Shown: positions 32,322 through 41,630 of the stretch, in pieces
How the letters are laid out: each line of letters begins with the position of its first letter
How positions within the stretch are numbered: the stretch's first letter is position 1
From: Actinomadura sp. CNU-125
Lineage (GTDB): Bacteria > Actinomycetota > Actinomycetes > Streptosporangiales > Streptosporangiaceae
Length of the DNA: 64,000 nt
NCBI RefSeq assembly: GCF_001942465.1
Contig: NZ_MKJY01000011.1
Coordinates: forward strand, 1 to 64,000
Direction: 5' to 3'
Program-made: the position numbers and the translations under genes
Notes under the pieces: generated by a model
Databases searched by the model: none
What the model was told of the DNA's origin: nothing
What the model saw: only the letters and a program-made list of their open reading frames with translations

Positions 32322-33269
32322 ATGAGCGGCATCTTGTGGGTCGTCGGTGCGGGCTTGGTCGTGGCGGCTCCGGCGATCCTGTCCCTGGTCTATCTGGGCG
32401 TCCGCCGGGGCGCGATGGGACGGCGGCGGAGGAGGTTCGCGGAGGAGCGCGGGTGGCGGTTCGCCCTCTGGGGCGACCCGGAGGCGATCTTGGGCCGGTG
32501 GCGCGGCGATCCCTTCGGGCGGGGCGGCCATCACGTCCGCGCGGTCAATGCGGCGCAGGGCGCGTACGGCGGGCGGCAGTGGCTGGTCGCCGACGTGCAG
32601 CACGTCGTCGACGTGGGGGACGCGAATGTGCAGACCATCGACGAGACCCTCGTGGTGGTCCGGCTGCCCGCCGCGCTCCCCCAGGTGCTGGTCCGGCTGG
32701 AGGGGCCGCCGGAGGGGGCGGCGGCGGAACTGGGGGACGGTTTCACCGGCGGGCTGCGGACACTGCTGCAGCGGGGGCGCGGCCTCCGGAGCACGGGCAT
32801 GGACGACAACCGGGTGCTGGTCGAGGACGCCGAAGCGGCGTTCGTCCTGAACGGACGGGTGAGCGACGAATCGCTCGTCGAGATGCTCGACGCCATCGGA
32901 AGCCTGCTGGACGGGATCGCGGACGGCTTCTGGCGGGACCACGGCGGACCGGCCCGGCTCCCGGCCCTGGAGGACCTGAGGCTGGAACCGGACGGGCCGC
33001 TGCGGGCGCCGGTGGCGGCGGACGGCAAGGACCACACCGGAGAGACGGTCGTCGGCTGCCTGCTCGGCATCGCGGGGCCGGCAACGGCCGTCCTCGGCCT
33101 CGTGTGGTGTTTCGACGGCGACCGGCGGCCCCTCGGTATCGGGCTGCTGGTCGGGGGCGTCGCCGTCGTCGCGATCACCGCTGCTGTCGGCGTCGCGCTG
33201 GACGACCGCAGGACGGCCGGGCGGGGCGGCGACGCCCGGCCGGGCACGGAGCCGGAGGCGGCGGCGTGA
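32322..33269 (+). CDS. Unknown membrane protein, first gene of a two-gene unit
   Basis: 315 residues. One membrane segment at the N-terminus (LWVVGAGLVVAAPAILSLVY) precedes a basic cytosolic face (RRGAMGRRRRRFAEERGWRF). A soluble middle domain of about 200 residues follows (HVVDVGDANVQTIDETLVVV), and two membrane segments lie near the end (LLGIAGPATAVLGLVWCF; GLLVGGVAVVAITAAVGVAL). I do not recognise a family. ATG 32322 follows GGGAAG. The stop codon overlaps the next start (GTGA), so the two are translated together. Confidence 0.7.
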   Translation: MSGILWVVGAGLVVAAPAILSLVYLGVRRGAMGRRRRRFAEERGWRFALWGDPEAILGRWRGDPFGRGGHHVRAVNAAQGAYGGRQWLVADVQHVVDVGDANVQTIDETLVVVRLPAALPQVLVRLEGPPEGAAAELGDGFTGGLRTLLQRGRGLRSTGMDDNRVLVEDAEAAFVLNGRVSDESLVEMLDAIGSLLDGIADGFWRDHGGPARLPALEDLRLEPDGPLRAPVAADGKDHTGETVVGCLLGIAGPATAVLGLVWCFDGDRRPLGIGLLVGGVAVVAITAAVGVALDDRRTAGRGGDARPGTEPEAAA

Positions 33270-33942
33270 CCGCCCGGTACCCGGTGGGCGGCAACGGGCC
33301 GGGCGGCGGTCCGGGAGACGGGCTGCGCGGCGAACTGGGCTTCGTCGCCGCGTTCGTGGGGTTCTGGGGAGTCGTCATCGGCGGGGTCATGTGCGCGCTG
33401 CCGCCGGTGCGGATCGTCGGGATCCCGCTGCTGGTCCTCGCCGTCGCCCTGTTCGCCGTCGGGGTCGCGCTGGGGCTGACGCCGCACGCACGTCCCGTCG
33501 GGCTGCTCGTCCTCGCCTTGGGCGCGCTGCTGATCGCGCTCGGCGGCGCGGCGTTCGTCGTCTCGCGGACGGCCGAGTACACGTGGGAGTACGGCGAGGA
33601 CGTGCTCGTCACCCTGCCGGACTCGTACTCGTACATGACGCGCGGGGCGCGGCAGTCCGACCCGAGTTTCGACGGCGCGACGTGGACGGTCGACGGGACG
33701 CGCCGCACCGGCACCCTGGACGCCGACTGGGACGACGTGCGGCTGGGCGTCCGCCGGGCCGACGCCCCGCCCGAACGGGTGCGGGCCCGCGCGCTCGGGG
33801 GGCGCGCGTTCACCGCCGGGAAGGTCGACGAGGAGTTCGGGCCGGCCGTCCCTCTCGGGCGGGCCCCGGGTTCGGGTTGCTCATGATCGGTGCCGGGCTC
33901 GCCATCGGAGGGATCGTGTCCGCCCGGGCCGGCAGAGACTAA
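33266..33942 (+). CDS. Unknown membrane protein, second gene of the unit (one frameshift)
   Basis: About 225 residues. After a Gly-rich start, three hydrophobic segments follow (FVAAFVGFWGVVIGGVMCAL; IPLLVLAVALFAVGVALGLT; VGLLVLALGALLIALGGAAF). A polar exported-looking domain of about 110 residues comes next, and a last membrane segment is read after a frameshift near 33870 (GFGLLMIGAGLAIGGIVSAR). GTG 33266 overlaps the preceding stop by four bases. No family recognised. Confidence 0.6.
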
Positions 33943-34130
33943 TTTCCCCCAACTCCCTCCAATTCGGACAGGCGGAGCATGCCTCGCCCGGCGCCTGAAA
34001 CGGCGCTCCACCCGGCCCGACCAGCCCGTTTCCGGAACCGGAAACCGGGTGACGCGCCCCACACTCCCAAAAGACATTCTTGTCTGTTTGACTTCCTTCC
34101 AGCCTTGCTCCTCTGGAAGGGAAAGCACGG

Positions 34131-34904
34131 ATGTCTCGCTTGCTTCTCAGACTCTGCGCCCTCGGCGCGGTCGCGGCGGCCTGCCTCACCGCCCCGGTCA
34201 CGACCGCCCAGGCGGAAACGACGATCCCGATCGGCGCCGGCACGGGCATCGTCCCGAGGCTCGCTGTGGACGCGGAAGGCCAGGTCACGGGCTTCACCGT
34301 GTGCACGCTCACGGCGATCGGCCACGACAACGCCGGAAACCTCGTGGGGTTGTCCAACGCGCACTGCTTCATCGACGACGAGGGCAACAAGCTCGTGGGC
34401 CAGGAGGTCCACCTGGACACCACGCCCGCCGGGACGTGGGACAGCCCGGCTCCGCTGGAGATCACCCAGGAGACCGTGGACATCGGGCCGATCGGCGAAG
34501 TGACCTACGTGAGCGAGCCCAACAACTACGTCGCGGGCGGGCCCCAGGGCCTCGACTACGCGGTGATCAAGCTCGACCCGGAGAAGGTCACGCCCACGGA
34601 CACCGTCACCAGCCCGTCCGGTTCGTCCACGGTCACGTCCGTCGGCGAGGTGCCCCCGTACGGCACGCGCATGTGCAAGCAGGGCCACCGCACCGGCCTG
34701 ACCTGCGGCGCGACGCTCGGCGCCGACGGCCCCTGGTACTGGACGCTGATCTGGACGTGGGGCGGCGACTCCGGCGCCCCGGTCGTCAACGGCACCGAGC
34801 TGGCCGGCATCGCGTGGGGCGGCCAGCACTTCACCCCGATCACCAGTGTCCTCGCCGACATGGACGAGCAGGGCGGCGTCGGCGCCGGGTTCACGATCGG
34901 CTGA
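34131..34904 (+). CDS. Secreted trypsin-like (S1) serine protease
   Basis: A 257-residue protein with a clear signal peptide (SRLLLRLCALGAVAAACLTA, cleavage near AQA). The catalytic triad is visible: His in LSNAHCFID, Asp in GLDYAVIK and Ser in GGDSGAPVVNG. Length and lack of a long pro-region suggest a compact chymotrypsin-fold enzyme, perhaps one that is not zymogen-activated. ATG 34131 follows GGAAGGG. The region before it (33943-34130) contains an AT-richer stretch (ACATTCTTGTCTGTTTGAC) that may be its promoter. No frameshift. Confidence 0.88.
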   Translation: MSRLLLRLCALGAVAAACLTAPVTTAQAETTIPIGAGTGIVPRLAVDAEGQVTGFTVCTLTAIGHDNAGNLVGLSNAHCFIDDEGNKLVGQEVHLDTTPAGTWDSPAPLEITQETVDIGPIGEVTYVSEPNNYVAGGPQGLDYAVIKLDPEKVTPTDTVTSPSGSSTVTSVGEVPPYGTRMCKQGHRTGLTCGATLGADGPWYWTLIWTWGGDSGAPVVNGTELAGIAWGGQHFTPITSVLADMDEQGGVGAGFTIG

Positions 34905-34910
34905 CCGAGA

Positions 34911-34956
34911 CGGCGGCGGCGGGGCCGCGGGGAGCGCCGCCCCCGGCCGCGCCGCC
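34911..34956 (+). terminator. Imperfect GC hairpin after the S1 protease gene
   Basis: GGCGGCGGGGCCGCGGGG can pair imperfectly with GCCCCCGGCCGCGCCGCC. It lies between convergent genes, and stem quality is modest. Confidence 0.35.
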
Positions 34957-34977
34957 GCACCACCGCCCGTCCGACGG

Positions 34978-35647
34978 TCAGGCGGTGCTTTCGCCGGGGA
35001 CGACGACGCCCGACTCGTACGCGAGCATCACGCCTGGGCGCGGTCGCGCAGGCCGAGCTTGGTGAAGACGCGGGCGACGTGCGTCTTGACGGTGTGCTCG
35101 CTGACGACGAGCCGCCGGGCGATCTCCGAGTTCGACAGGCCCCCGGCGATCAGCACCAGGACCTCGGTCTCGCGCGCGGTGAGGGTCGCCAGCTCCGCCG
35201 GGGCCTGCGGGCGGCTGCGGCGCTGCTTACTGAACTCGCGGATGAGCCTGCCGGTGACCTGCGGCGCGAGCAGCGAGTCGCCGCGCGCCACGACGCGGAC
35301 GGCCGAGACGAGCTCGTCGGCCGTCGCGCCTTGAGCAGGAAGCCGCTCGCACCGACGGCGAGGGCGTCGTAGACGTACTCGTCGACGTCGAACGTCGTCA
35401 GGACGAGCACCCGGACACTGTCGGCGCCGGGCAGCGCGAGGATGCGGCGGGTGGCCTCGATGCCGTCCATGCCGGGCATCCGGATGTCCATGACGACGAC
35501 GTCGGGCCGGTTCAGTTCGGCGAGCCGCACGGCCTCGCGGCCGTCGCCCGCCTCACCGGTGACGGTGATGTCCTCCTGCGCGGCGAGGAGCGCGGCGAAG
35601 CCGGCCCGCACGATCGTCTGGTCGTCGACGATCAGCACCTTGATCAC
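34978..35647 (-). CDS. NarL/LuxR-family response regulator (two frameshifts)
   Basis: About 223 residues. Receiver domain with the acidic pair IVDDQ and phospho-acceptor Asp54 ([10 protein letters not shown]). C-terminal LuxR helix-turn-helix ([40 protein letters not shown]). The frame changes near 35325, between GFLLK and [16 protein letters not shown] sequence, and near 35030. The second repair extends the protein past a false stop to end VVVPGESTA at 34978. It partners the histidine kinase encoded 15 bases upstream. Confidence 0.8.
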
Positions 35648-35662
35648 CGTTGCCGCCCCGCG

Positions 35663-37318
35663 CTACCGCCCTCGTCCGCCTCCATCGCCCGGCTCCTCCC
35701 TGTGCAGCGGAAGCTCGGCCTCCACCAGGAACCCGCCTTCGGTGGCGGGACCGGCGGAGAACCGCCCGCCCAGCATCGTCGCACGTTCCCGCATCCCGAC
35801 GAGACCGTGTCCGGCGGACGGCATGCCTTCCACGCGCGTCCGGTCCGCCTCGCCCCGGCCGGCGGGCCCGGCGGCCCCGCCCGGGTCGAGAACGGCGGTG
35901 CGGGAGGCGATGTCGTCGCGGTCCAGCACCATGGTCGGATCGGACGAGCCGTGCTCGGACCCCGCCGGAGCGGACGGGCCGTCGTCACGGACCCGGACGG
36001 CGATCCGGTCGGGCAGGAACACCAGGTCGACGTGCACCTCGGCGCCGGGGGCGTGCCGCCGCGCGTTCGTGAGGGCCTCCTGGACGATCCGGTACGCCGA
36101 CAGTTCGACGGTCGCGGACATGTCGCCGGGGTCGCCGTGCACGGCGAGGTCGACGCGGCCGCCCGCGCCGCGGTGCTGCTCGATGAGGTCGGGGAGCCGG
36201 TCGAGGCGGGGCTGCGGCGAGTTCGCGGCGTCCGGTTCGGGCTTGGCGTCGGCGCGCAGCACGCTGAGCAGCCGCCGCATCTCCACGAGGGCCTCGCGGG
36301 CGGTCTTGGCGATCTCGGTGTACCCCTCGCGGGCCTCCGGGGAGAGGTCCTGCATGGTGTAGGGCGCGGTCTCGGCCTGCACGGCGATCATGGAGACGGA
36401 GTGCGCGACGACGTCGTGCAGTTCGCGGGCGATCCGGGCGCGCTCGCGCATGACCGCCTGCTCGCGCTGGACGGCGGTGAGCCGGGTGAGGGTCTCGTTG
36501 GTGCGTTCGGCCGCCGCGGCCTCGGTGCGTTCGGCGGTCTCGACGACCGTGCGGGCGTCGCCGAGGCCGATCGCGGCGAGGACGGCGACGATCGTCGCGG
36601 GCCACGGGACGTCGTCGAGGGTGAACGTCGTCAGGTACACGACCGCGACGGTGACGACGCTCCCGACGGCGAGGACGCCCGTGGACTGCCGCGGGAGTTC
36701 CCGTCCGAGCGCGTACAGCGTGTAGAGGGCCGCGAACCCGGTCGTGAACAGGACGACCTGGCCGGTGAGCAGGCTCGCGGCGAACGCGCCGAGCACGACG
36801 GCGGCGACGGGCCGCAGGTACTCGCGCCGCCACACCAGCGGGAGCGTCGAGGCGACCGCGAAGGCCCCCGCGACGCTGATCGGCGTCTCCGCGCGCGGGG
36901 ACAGCTCGGCGAGCGCGGCGACGGTGAGGGCGAGGCCGGTCAGCGGCGCGAACCACCACGACCGGACGGCCTCGCGCCACGGCGTCGCCCACCGCGGCAG
37001 CGGCGCCGCCTGCCCGGCGCCCCGTGCCCCGCCGGGCGGCCCTGGCGCCGTCCCGTACGGGCCGGGGGCTCCGGGTGGCCCGTACGGGCCGGGCGTCCCG
37101 TATGGTGCGGCGGGTTGTTCGCGGCCGGTACCGGTCAGCTTGGTGGCGACGCGGACCGCGAGCGGGCGCAGCAGCCGTCCGATGCCGGTGAGGATCCACA
37201 GCAGGAGCTGGCCCACCCCCGCCACGATCCGGCCCGACAGCCGCCACGCGTGATGCGCGAGCGCGGGGCCGAACCGCGCGGGATCCGGCCCGGTCCGGGT
37301 GTCGTCGTCGGATGTCAC
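35663..37318 (-). CDS. NarL-type sensor histidine kinase
   Basis: About 551 residues. The N-terminal about 110 residues include a Gly/Pro/Tyr-rich stretch (APYGTPGPYGPPGAPGPYGT). Several membrane helices follow (PLTGLALTVAALAEL; GVLAVGSVVTVAVVYLTTFT; IVAVLAAIGLG). The HisKA_3 box has the phospho-acceptor His in ARIARELHDVVAHSVSMIAV, and the HATPase N-box is YRIVQEALTNARRHA. About 60 extra residues rich in Gly, Asp and Ser separate the first ATP-binding Gly motif (VRDDGPSAPAG) from GHGLVGMRERATMLGG, longer than usual. GTG 37318 is chosen over an upstream ATG at 37357; the ribosome-binding site is weak. No frameshift. Confidence 0.85.
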   Translation of the reverse strand: MTSDDDTRTGPDPARFGPALAHHAWRLSGRIVAGVGQLLLWILTGIGRLLRPLAVRVATKLTGTGREQPAAPYGTPGPYGPPGAPGPYGTAPGPPGGARGAGQAAPLPRWATPWREAVRSWWFAPLTGLALTVAALAELSPRAETPISVAGAFAVASTLPLVWRREYLRPVAAVVLGAFAASLLTGQVVLFTTGFAALYTLYALGRELPRQSTGVLAVGSVVTVAVVYLTTFTLDDVPWPATIVAVLAAIGLGDARTVVETAERTEAAAAERTNETLTRLTAVQREQAVMRERARIARELHDVVAHSVSMIAVQAETAPYTMQDLSPEAREGYTEIAKTAREALVEMRRLLSVLRADAKPEPDAANSPQPRLDRLPDLIEQHRGAGGRVDLAVHGDPGDMSATVELSAYRIVQEALTNARRHAPGAEVHVDLVFLPDRIAVRVRDDGPSAPAGSEHGSSDPTMVLDRDDIASRTAVLDPGGAAGPAGRGEADRTRVEGMPSAGHGLVGMRERATMLGGRFSAGPATEGGFLVEAELPLHREEPGDGGGRGR

Positions 37319-37679
37319 GCCTACATAGTGACCTCTGCGAGGCCCATATGGACTCACCGTCGGGAGGTATGCCGACGCCGCGCGTCCCCCTGGAGGACGA
37401 CCCGGTTTCCCTCCTTCCGGTGGACGCGACGGCGACCGGCGCGAACGTAACGTTGAATCGTGACCGCGACGGCGACCGCAGCCGACGTAGGGGGTTCGGC
37501 GACGGTCGCCGCGGTCACACCAGACCGTCCGGGTTCAGGGGTCCGGGCGGGCCGCAAGGGAAGCACCTCGCCGGACGGCGGCACCCTCCTCGGAGGAGCC
37601 CGCCGGTCTCACCTGGGCTGGGGTCGACCGGCACGGCAGTGCCGCCGACCGGCGAGGGACGCGGGCCGGCGTCGGGACG
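37319..37679. other. Control region upstream of the two-component system
   Basis: 361 bases without a supportable gene, between two minus-strand units. It holds the 11-base palindrome AACGTAACGTT (37444-37454) and the long hairpin at 37460-37518. The promoter of the kinase-regulator pair must lie here or just inside. Confidence 0.45.
37460..37518. repeat. Long inverted repeat with one bulge
   Basis: GTGACCGCGACGGCGACCG (37460-37478) is complementary to CGGTCGCCGCGGTCAC (37503-37518), apart from three extra bases (ACG) in the left arm. The loop is 24 bases. It could terminate transcription of an upstream unit, act as an operator, or fold in the leader RNA. Confidence 0.6.
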
Positions 37680-38660
37680 TCAAGACGCGGGAGATTCGGA
37701 CGTGGGGGCTTCGGGCGCGGGGGCTTCGGCTTCCACGGGGGCTTTGCGCCCGGCTTCGTCCAGCGCGGGCTCAAGGTAGATCAGCCGCGCTTCGGGGAAC
37801 TCGGCGCGGATCTTCGCTTCGGCGGCGTCGATGCCGCGGGCGACCTCGGCGGCGGTGTCGTCGTGGTCCACCGCGATCTTGGCCGCGATCAGCATCTCCT
37901 CGGGGCCCACGTACTGGGTGCGGATGTGCATGACGTGGTCGACCTCTTCGACCGACTCCAGCGCGGCCACGATGCGGTCCTCCTGCTCGGGGTCGGCGCC
38001 CTCGCCGATCAGCAGGCTCTTGGTCTCGATCGCCAGGATCGTGGCGACCGCGCCGAGCAGGACGCCGATCGCGACGGTGCCGATGCCGTCCCAGATGCCG
38101 TCGCCGGTGACGACCGCCATCGTGACGCCGAACAGCGCGAGGAAGAGTCCGAGGAGGGCGGCGAGGTCCTCCAGGAGGACGACCGGGAGCTCGGGGGCCT
38201 TCGCGCGGCGGATGAACGCCCACCAGGACTTGTCGCCCCGGATGCGGTTCGACTCCACGATCGCCGTCCGGAACGAGAACAGTTCCATGACGATCGCGGC
38301 GATCAGCACACCGAACGCCCAGCCCGCGGACTTGACCTCCTCCGGATGGGAGATCTTGTGGTAGCCCTCGTACAGGGAGAACGCGGACCCGACCGTGAAC
38401 AGCACGACCGCGACGACGAACGCGTAGAAGTACCGTTCGCGGCCGTAGCCGAACGGGTGCTTCGGGGTGCGGCGGCGCTCGGAGCGCTTGCGGCCGACCA
38501 GCAGCAGTCCCTGGTTCCCGGAGTCGGCTACCGAGTGGATCGACTCGGCCAGCATGGACGACGAACCCGTGAACACGAACGCCACGAACTTCGACACCGC
38601 GATTCCAAGGTTGGCGGCCAACGCGGCCACGATGGCCTTGGTCCCACCCTCAGCACTCAT
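37680..38660 (-). CDS. Cation diffusion facilitator (CDF) efflux protein
   Basis: A 326-residue inner-membrane metal/proton antiporter. Transmembrane core with the first CDF metal motif HxxxD in ESIHSVADSGNQG. The second helix motif reads LLEDLAALLG, lacking the usual His, as in the subgroup commonly found in actinomycetes. The C-terminal cytoplasmic domain is present (VEEVDHVMHIRTQYVGPEEM). A Glu/Pro/Ala-rich tail ends the protein. Metal specificity cannot be inferred. Its ATG overlaps the stop of the SIS-domain gene (ATGA), so it is the last gene of the manB operon. Confidence 0.85.
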   Translation of the reverse strand: MSAEGGTKAIVAALAANLGIAVSKFVAFVFTGSSSMLAESIHSVADSGNQGLLLVGRKRSERRRTPKHPFGYGRERYFYAFVVAVVLFTVGSAFSLYEGYHKISHPEEVKSAGWAFGVLIAAIVMELFSFRTAIVESNRIRGDKSWWAFIRRAKAPELPVVLLEDLAALLGLFLALFGVTMAVVTGDGIWDGIGTVAIGVLLGAVATILAIETKSLLIGEGADPEQEDRIVAALESVEEVDHVMHIRTQYVGPEEMLIAAKIAVDHDDTAAEVARGIDAAEAKIRAEFPEARLIYLEPALDEAGRKAPVEAEAPAPEAPTSESPAS

Positions 38661-39799
38661 GTTGCAATCCTCGCCTTGAGCTCTTGAATGGCAGGCACGG
38701 GCGTGGGGTCCACGCCCAGTGCGACAGCCAAGTAAACCGTGACGTAGTCCGCGAGCGCGATGAGTGTCGCGATTCTTTCCAGCGGATGCTCGCCCTCGGC
38801 CTTGAGCTCGGTGACCGCGACGCCGCGGTCGCGGGCCGTCTCGACGGACGCGTCGGCGCGCTTGCGCGCCTGCGGATGCTCCTCGGTGTCGCGGAGGACG
38901 ACCAGGTGGAGGCCGTGTTCGGCCTCGTCGGTCCGGTCGCGGAAGAAGTCGTCGGGGTCGTCGGACGCGGCGCCCCGCGCGAAGAACCCGTCGAACGCCA
39001 TCACCTGGTTGTGGTTCGCCTCCGGCAGCTCGCCGGGCACCGCCGGGTACTTGGCGTTCTCGTTGAGCTGGCAGCACAGCCGGTACGCGGCGGTGCCCGC
39101 CAGCGCGGACGACCCCCACACCAGCGGCACGTCGCCCGCGAGGTCCAGCGCGATCCGCTTCGCCGGGTTGACGAACGGTTCGCTGGACGGGCGGCAGCGG
39201 TGCGCGACGTCCTCCAGCCGGGTCGCAGTCGCCTCCAGGACGGCGTCGGGCGCGTCCGCGAGGCCCAGCGTGCGCGCCGCGAGGATCAGCGGGATCGTCA
39301 GCCCCCACAGCGTCGACCGCGGCTGCCCCACGGAACGGACGGGGACGAACGGCGCGCGCGTCCGCTCGGCCAGTTCGGCGAGCGGCGAGCCGGTCCCGCC
39401 GACGAACAGCAGTCGGCAGCCGCGCCGGGCCGCCTCCGCCGCGACGGCGAGGGTCTCCTCCGTCCCGCCCGAGCAGGACACGGCGATGACCAGGTCGGCG
39501 GCGCCGACCCAGCCGGGCAGCCGGTAGCCGCGCACGGTCGTGACCGGCACCGGGCAGCCGGTGCCGCAGATCGCGGAGAGGACGTCGCCGGAAATGCCCG
39601 AACCGCCCATTCCGGTCACGATGATCGCGCGGGGGCGTCCGTCGTCGGCGAGCGAGGCGATGCCCGCCTCGTCCGCGGCGCGGCGCGCCTCCCGGATCTG
39701 CGCGGCCGACGACGCGACCTGCCGCAGCATCCCGCCGGGGTCGGCCGCCTCGATCGCGGAGATCTCGTCGAGCCGCCCCGGGTCGAGCCCGACGCTCAC
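38657..39799 (-). CDS. SIS-domain phosphosugar isomerase (PGI/PMI family)
   Basis: A 380-residue cytosolic protein of the bifunctional phosphoglucose/phosphomannose isomerase family. SIS domain 1 begins at [17 protein letters not shown] and contains the phosphosugar loop [17 protein letters not shown] domain 2 includes [20 protein letters not shown] and [20 protein letters not shown], with the catalytic Glu-His of the family. GTG 39799 overlaps the preceding stop by four bases. Next to manB it probably interconverts fructose-6-P and mannose-6-P. Confidence 0.85.
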   Translation of the reverse strand: MSVGLDPGRLDEISAIEAADPGGMLRQVASSAAQIREARRAADEAGIASLADDGRPRAIIVTGMGGSGISGDVLSAICGTGCPVPVTTVRGYRLPGWVGAADLVIAVSCSGGTEETLAVAAEAARRGCRLLFVGGTGSPLAELAERTRAPFVPVRSVGQPRSTLWGLTIPLILAARTLGLADAPDAVLEATATRLEDVAHRCRPSSEPFVNPAKRIALDLAGDVPLVWGSSALAGTAAYRLCCQLNENAKYPAVPGELPEANHNQVMAFDGFFARGAASDDPDDFFRDRTDEAEHGLHLVVLRDTEEHPQARKRADASVETARDRGVAVTELKAEGEHPLERIATLIALADYVTVYLAVALGVDPTPVPAIQELKARIAT

Positions 39800-39972
39800 G
39801 AAGCCGGCGTCCGGGCCTCGTCGACCAGGAGCACCGGGATGTCGTCGCGGACCGGGTAGGCGTACGCGCACGACCCGGTGCACACCAGCTCGTCCGCGCC
39901 GTCGTCGGCGCGCAGCCCGCCGCCGCAGTTCGGGCAGGCGAGGATCTCCAGCAGCCAGGAGTCGAGCTTCAT
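39796..39972 (-). CDS. Trm112-like small zinc-ribbon protein
   Basis: A 58-residue protein with two cysteine pairs (ACPNCGG and VCTGSC) and the family pattern [10 protein letters not shown] and [11 protein letters not shown]. Trm112/YcaR proteins bind and stabilise methyltransferases or lipid-A-type enzymes; the partner is unknown here. ATG 39972 follows GGGAGAAG and lies two bases after the manB stop. It sits in its usual actinobacterial place between manB and the SIS gene. Confidence 0.85.
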   Translation of the reverse strand: MKLDSWLLEILACPNCGGGLRADDGADELVCTGSCAYAYPVRDDIPVLLVDEARTPAS

Positions 39973-39974
39973 CG

Positions 39975-41329
39975 TCACTTCTCCCTCACAATGGCCAGGA
40001 CCTCGTCGCGGAGCTCCGCCATGGTCTTCTCGTCGCCGGCCTCCGCGTTGAGGCGCAGCAGCGGCTCGGTGTTGGACGGGCGCAGGTTGAACCACCAGCC
40101 CTCGTCCTCGTTCGCGACGGTGAGGCCGTCGAGTTCGTCGATCGTCGTGCCGGGGCGCCCGGCGAAGTCCTGCCGCACCTTCGCGGCGGCGGCCGCCTGG
40201 TCGTCGACCTCGCTGTTGATCTCGCCGGACGCGACGTAGCGGGTGAACTCCTCCATCAGCGCCGACAGCGGCCCGTCCTGCTGCCCGAGGGCCGCGAGGA
40301 CGTGCATGGCGGCGAGCATGCCGGAGTCGGCGAACCAGAAGTCGCGGAAGTAGAAGTGGGCCGAGTGCTCGCCGCCGAACACCGCACCCGTCTCCGCCAT
40401 CGTCTGCTTGATGAACGAGTGCCCGACCCGGGTGCGGACGGGCGTCCCGCCGTGCTCGGAGATGATCTCCGGGACGGCCGCGGACGTGATCAGGTTGTGC
40501 ACGATCGACGACCCCGGGTGCTTCGCCAGCTCGCGCGTCGCGACCAGCGCGGTGACGGCGGACGGGGAGACGGTCTCGCCGCGCTCGTCCACGACGAAGC
40601 AGCGGTCGGCGTCGCCGTCGAAGGCGAGGCCGATGTCGGCGCCGGTCTCGCGGACCTTGGCCTGCAGGTCGCGCAGGTTCTCCGGCTCGATCGGGTTCGC
40701 CTCGTGGTTGGGGAACGTCCCGTCCAGCTCGAAGTACATGGGGACGAGGTCGATCGGCAGGCCGTCGAACACCGACGGGACCGTGTGGCCGCCCATGCCG
40801 TTGCCCGCGTCCACGACGACCTTGAGGCGGCGGATGCCGGACAGGTCGACGAGGGTCTTCAGGTGGTCGGCGTAGCCCTTGAGGACGTCCCGCCTGGACA
40901 CCGTGCCGGGCTCGCCGTCGTAGGCCGGTACGCCCTGCTCGATCAGCTCGCGGATCTCGGTGAGGCCGGTGTCGCGGCCGACCGGGCGGCGCCCGCGCGG
41001 CACAGCTTCAGCCCGTTGTACTTGGCCGGGTTGTGGCTCGCGGTGAACATCGCGCCGGGCAGGTCGAGGCTGCCGCTGGCGTAGTACAGCAGGTCGGTGG
41101 AGCCGAGCCCGGCCTCGATGACGTCCGCGCCCTGCGCCGTCGCGCCCCGGGCGAACGCCTCGGCGAGCGGGACCGACGAGGACCGCATGTCGTGGGCGGT
41201 GACGATCGCGCTCGCGCCCGTCACCCGGACGAACGCCGCACCGGCCGCCTCGGCGGTCGCGGCGTCCAGCTCGTCCGGCACGACACCGCGGATGTCGTAC
41301 GCCTTGAAGATCTTGGCGAGGTCGCCCAC
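39975..41329 (-). CDS. manB: Phosphomannomutase/phosphoglucomutase (one frameshift)
   Basis: About 451 residues, alpha-D-phosphohexomutase family. It converts mannose-6-P to mannose-1-P for GDP-mannose. The phospho-serine is Ser98 in [11 protein letters not shown], the magnesium loop is FDGDADRCF, the sugar loop is GEHSAH, and the phosphate-binding loop is RPSNTEP. The frame breaks near 41000, shortly after [10 protein letters not shown], and continues at [17 protein letters not shown] 41329 follows GGGAGCAGGA. It is the first gene of manB-Trm112-SIS-CDF, with all junctions tight or overlapping. Confidence 0.9.
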
Positions 41330-41437
41330 TCCTGCTCCCTGTCCGAGCCGTCCGAAACAATTGGCGAGACACCGAAGCCTATCTGCTACCGCACTCGCCA
41401 CAGCTCCCATGGCCACCCGCCCCGACTACCACCCCGG

Positions 41438-41491
41438 CCAGAGCGAACCGGTACAACCGCCACCTCAACCAGAGCGGACCGGTACAACCGC
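41438..41491. repeat. Two copies of a 23-bp unit, period 31
   Basis: CCAGAGCGAACCGGTACAACCGC (41438-41460) recurs at 41469-41491 with one A/G difference. It abuts repeat copy B. Each copy contains the palindrome ACCGGT. Confidence 0.8.
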
Positions 41492-41630
41492 GATTGCGAG
41501 CGAAGCCAAGTTCGAGCGAAGCGAGAACTTGATCGCGCAGCGAGCCCCTGGGCGAGTCGGAGCGATGCAGCAATCGCACGCGGCGCCCGTTGAAGGAGGG
41601 CCCCCAGGGCCCGACGCCGAGGGCGACGCA
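41490..41630 (-). repeat. 141-bp dispersed repeat, copy B (inverted relative to A)
   Basis: Exact reverse complement of 28270-28410. The two copies face each other across 13.1 kb. Copy B lies between manB and the DUF3499 gene, as copy A lies between two minus-strand genes, so it does not keep a fixed orientation to transcription. Confidence 0.9.

Noticed and set aside
30061..32325. A 754-codon open frame starting with a MerR domain
   Set aside because: Only the first 117 or so codons resemble a protein family. The rest is the antisense of the SARP-AraC gene, where GC-rich codon bias keeps opposite frames open.
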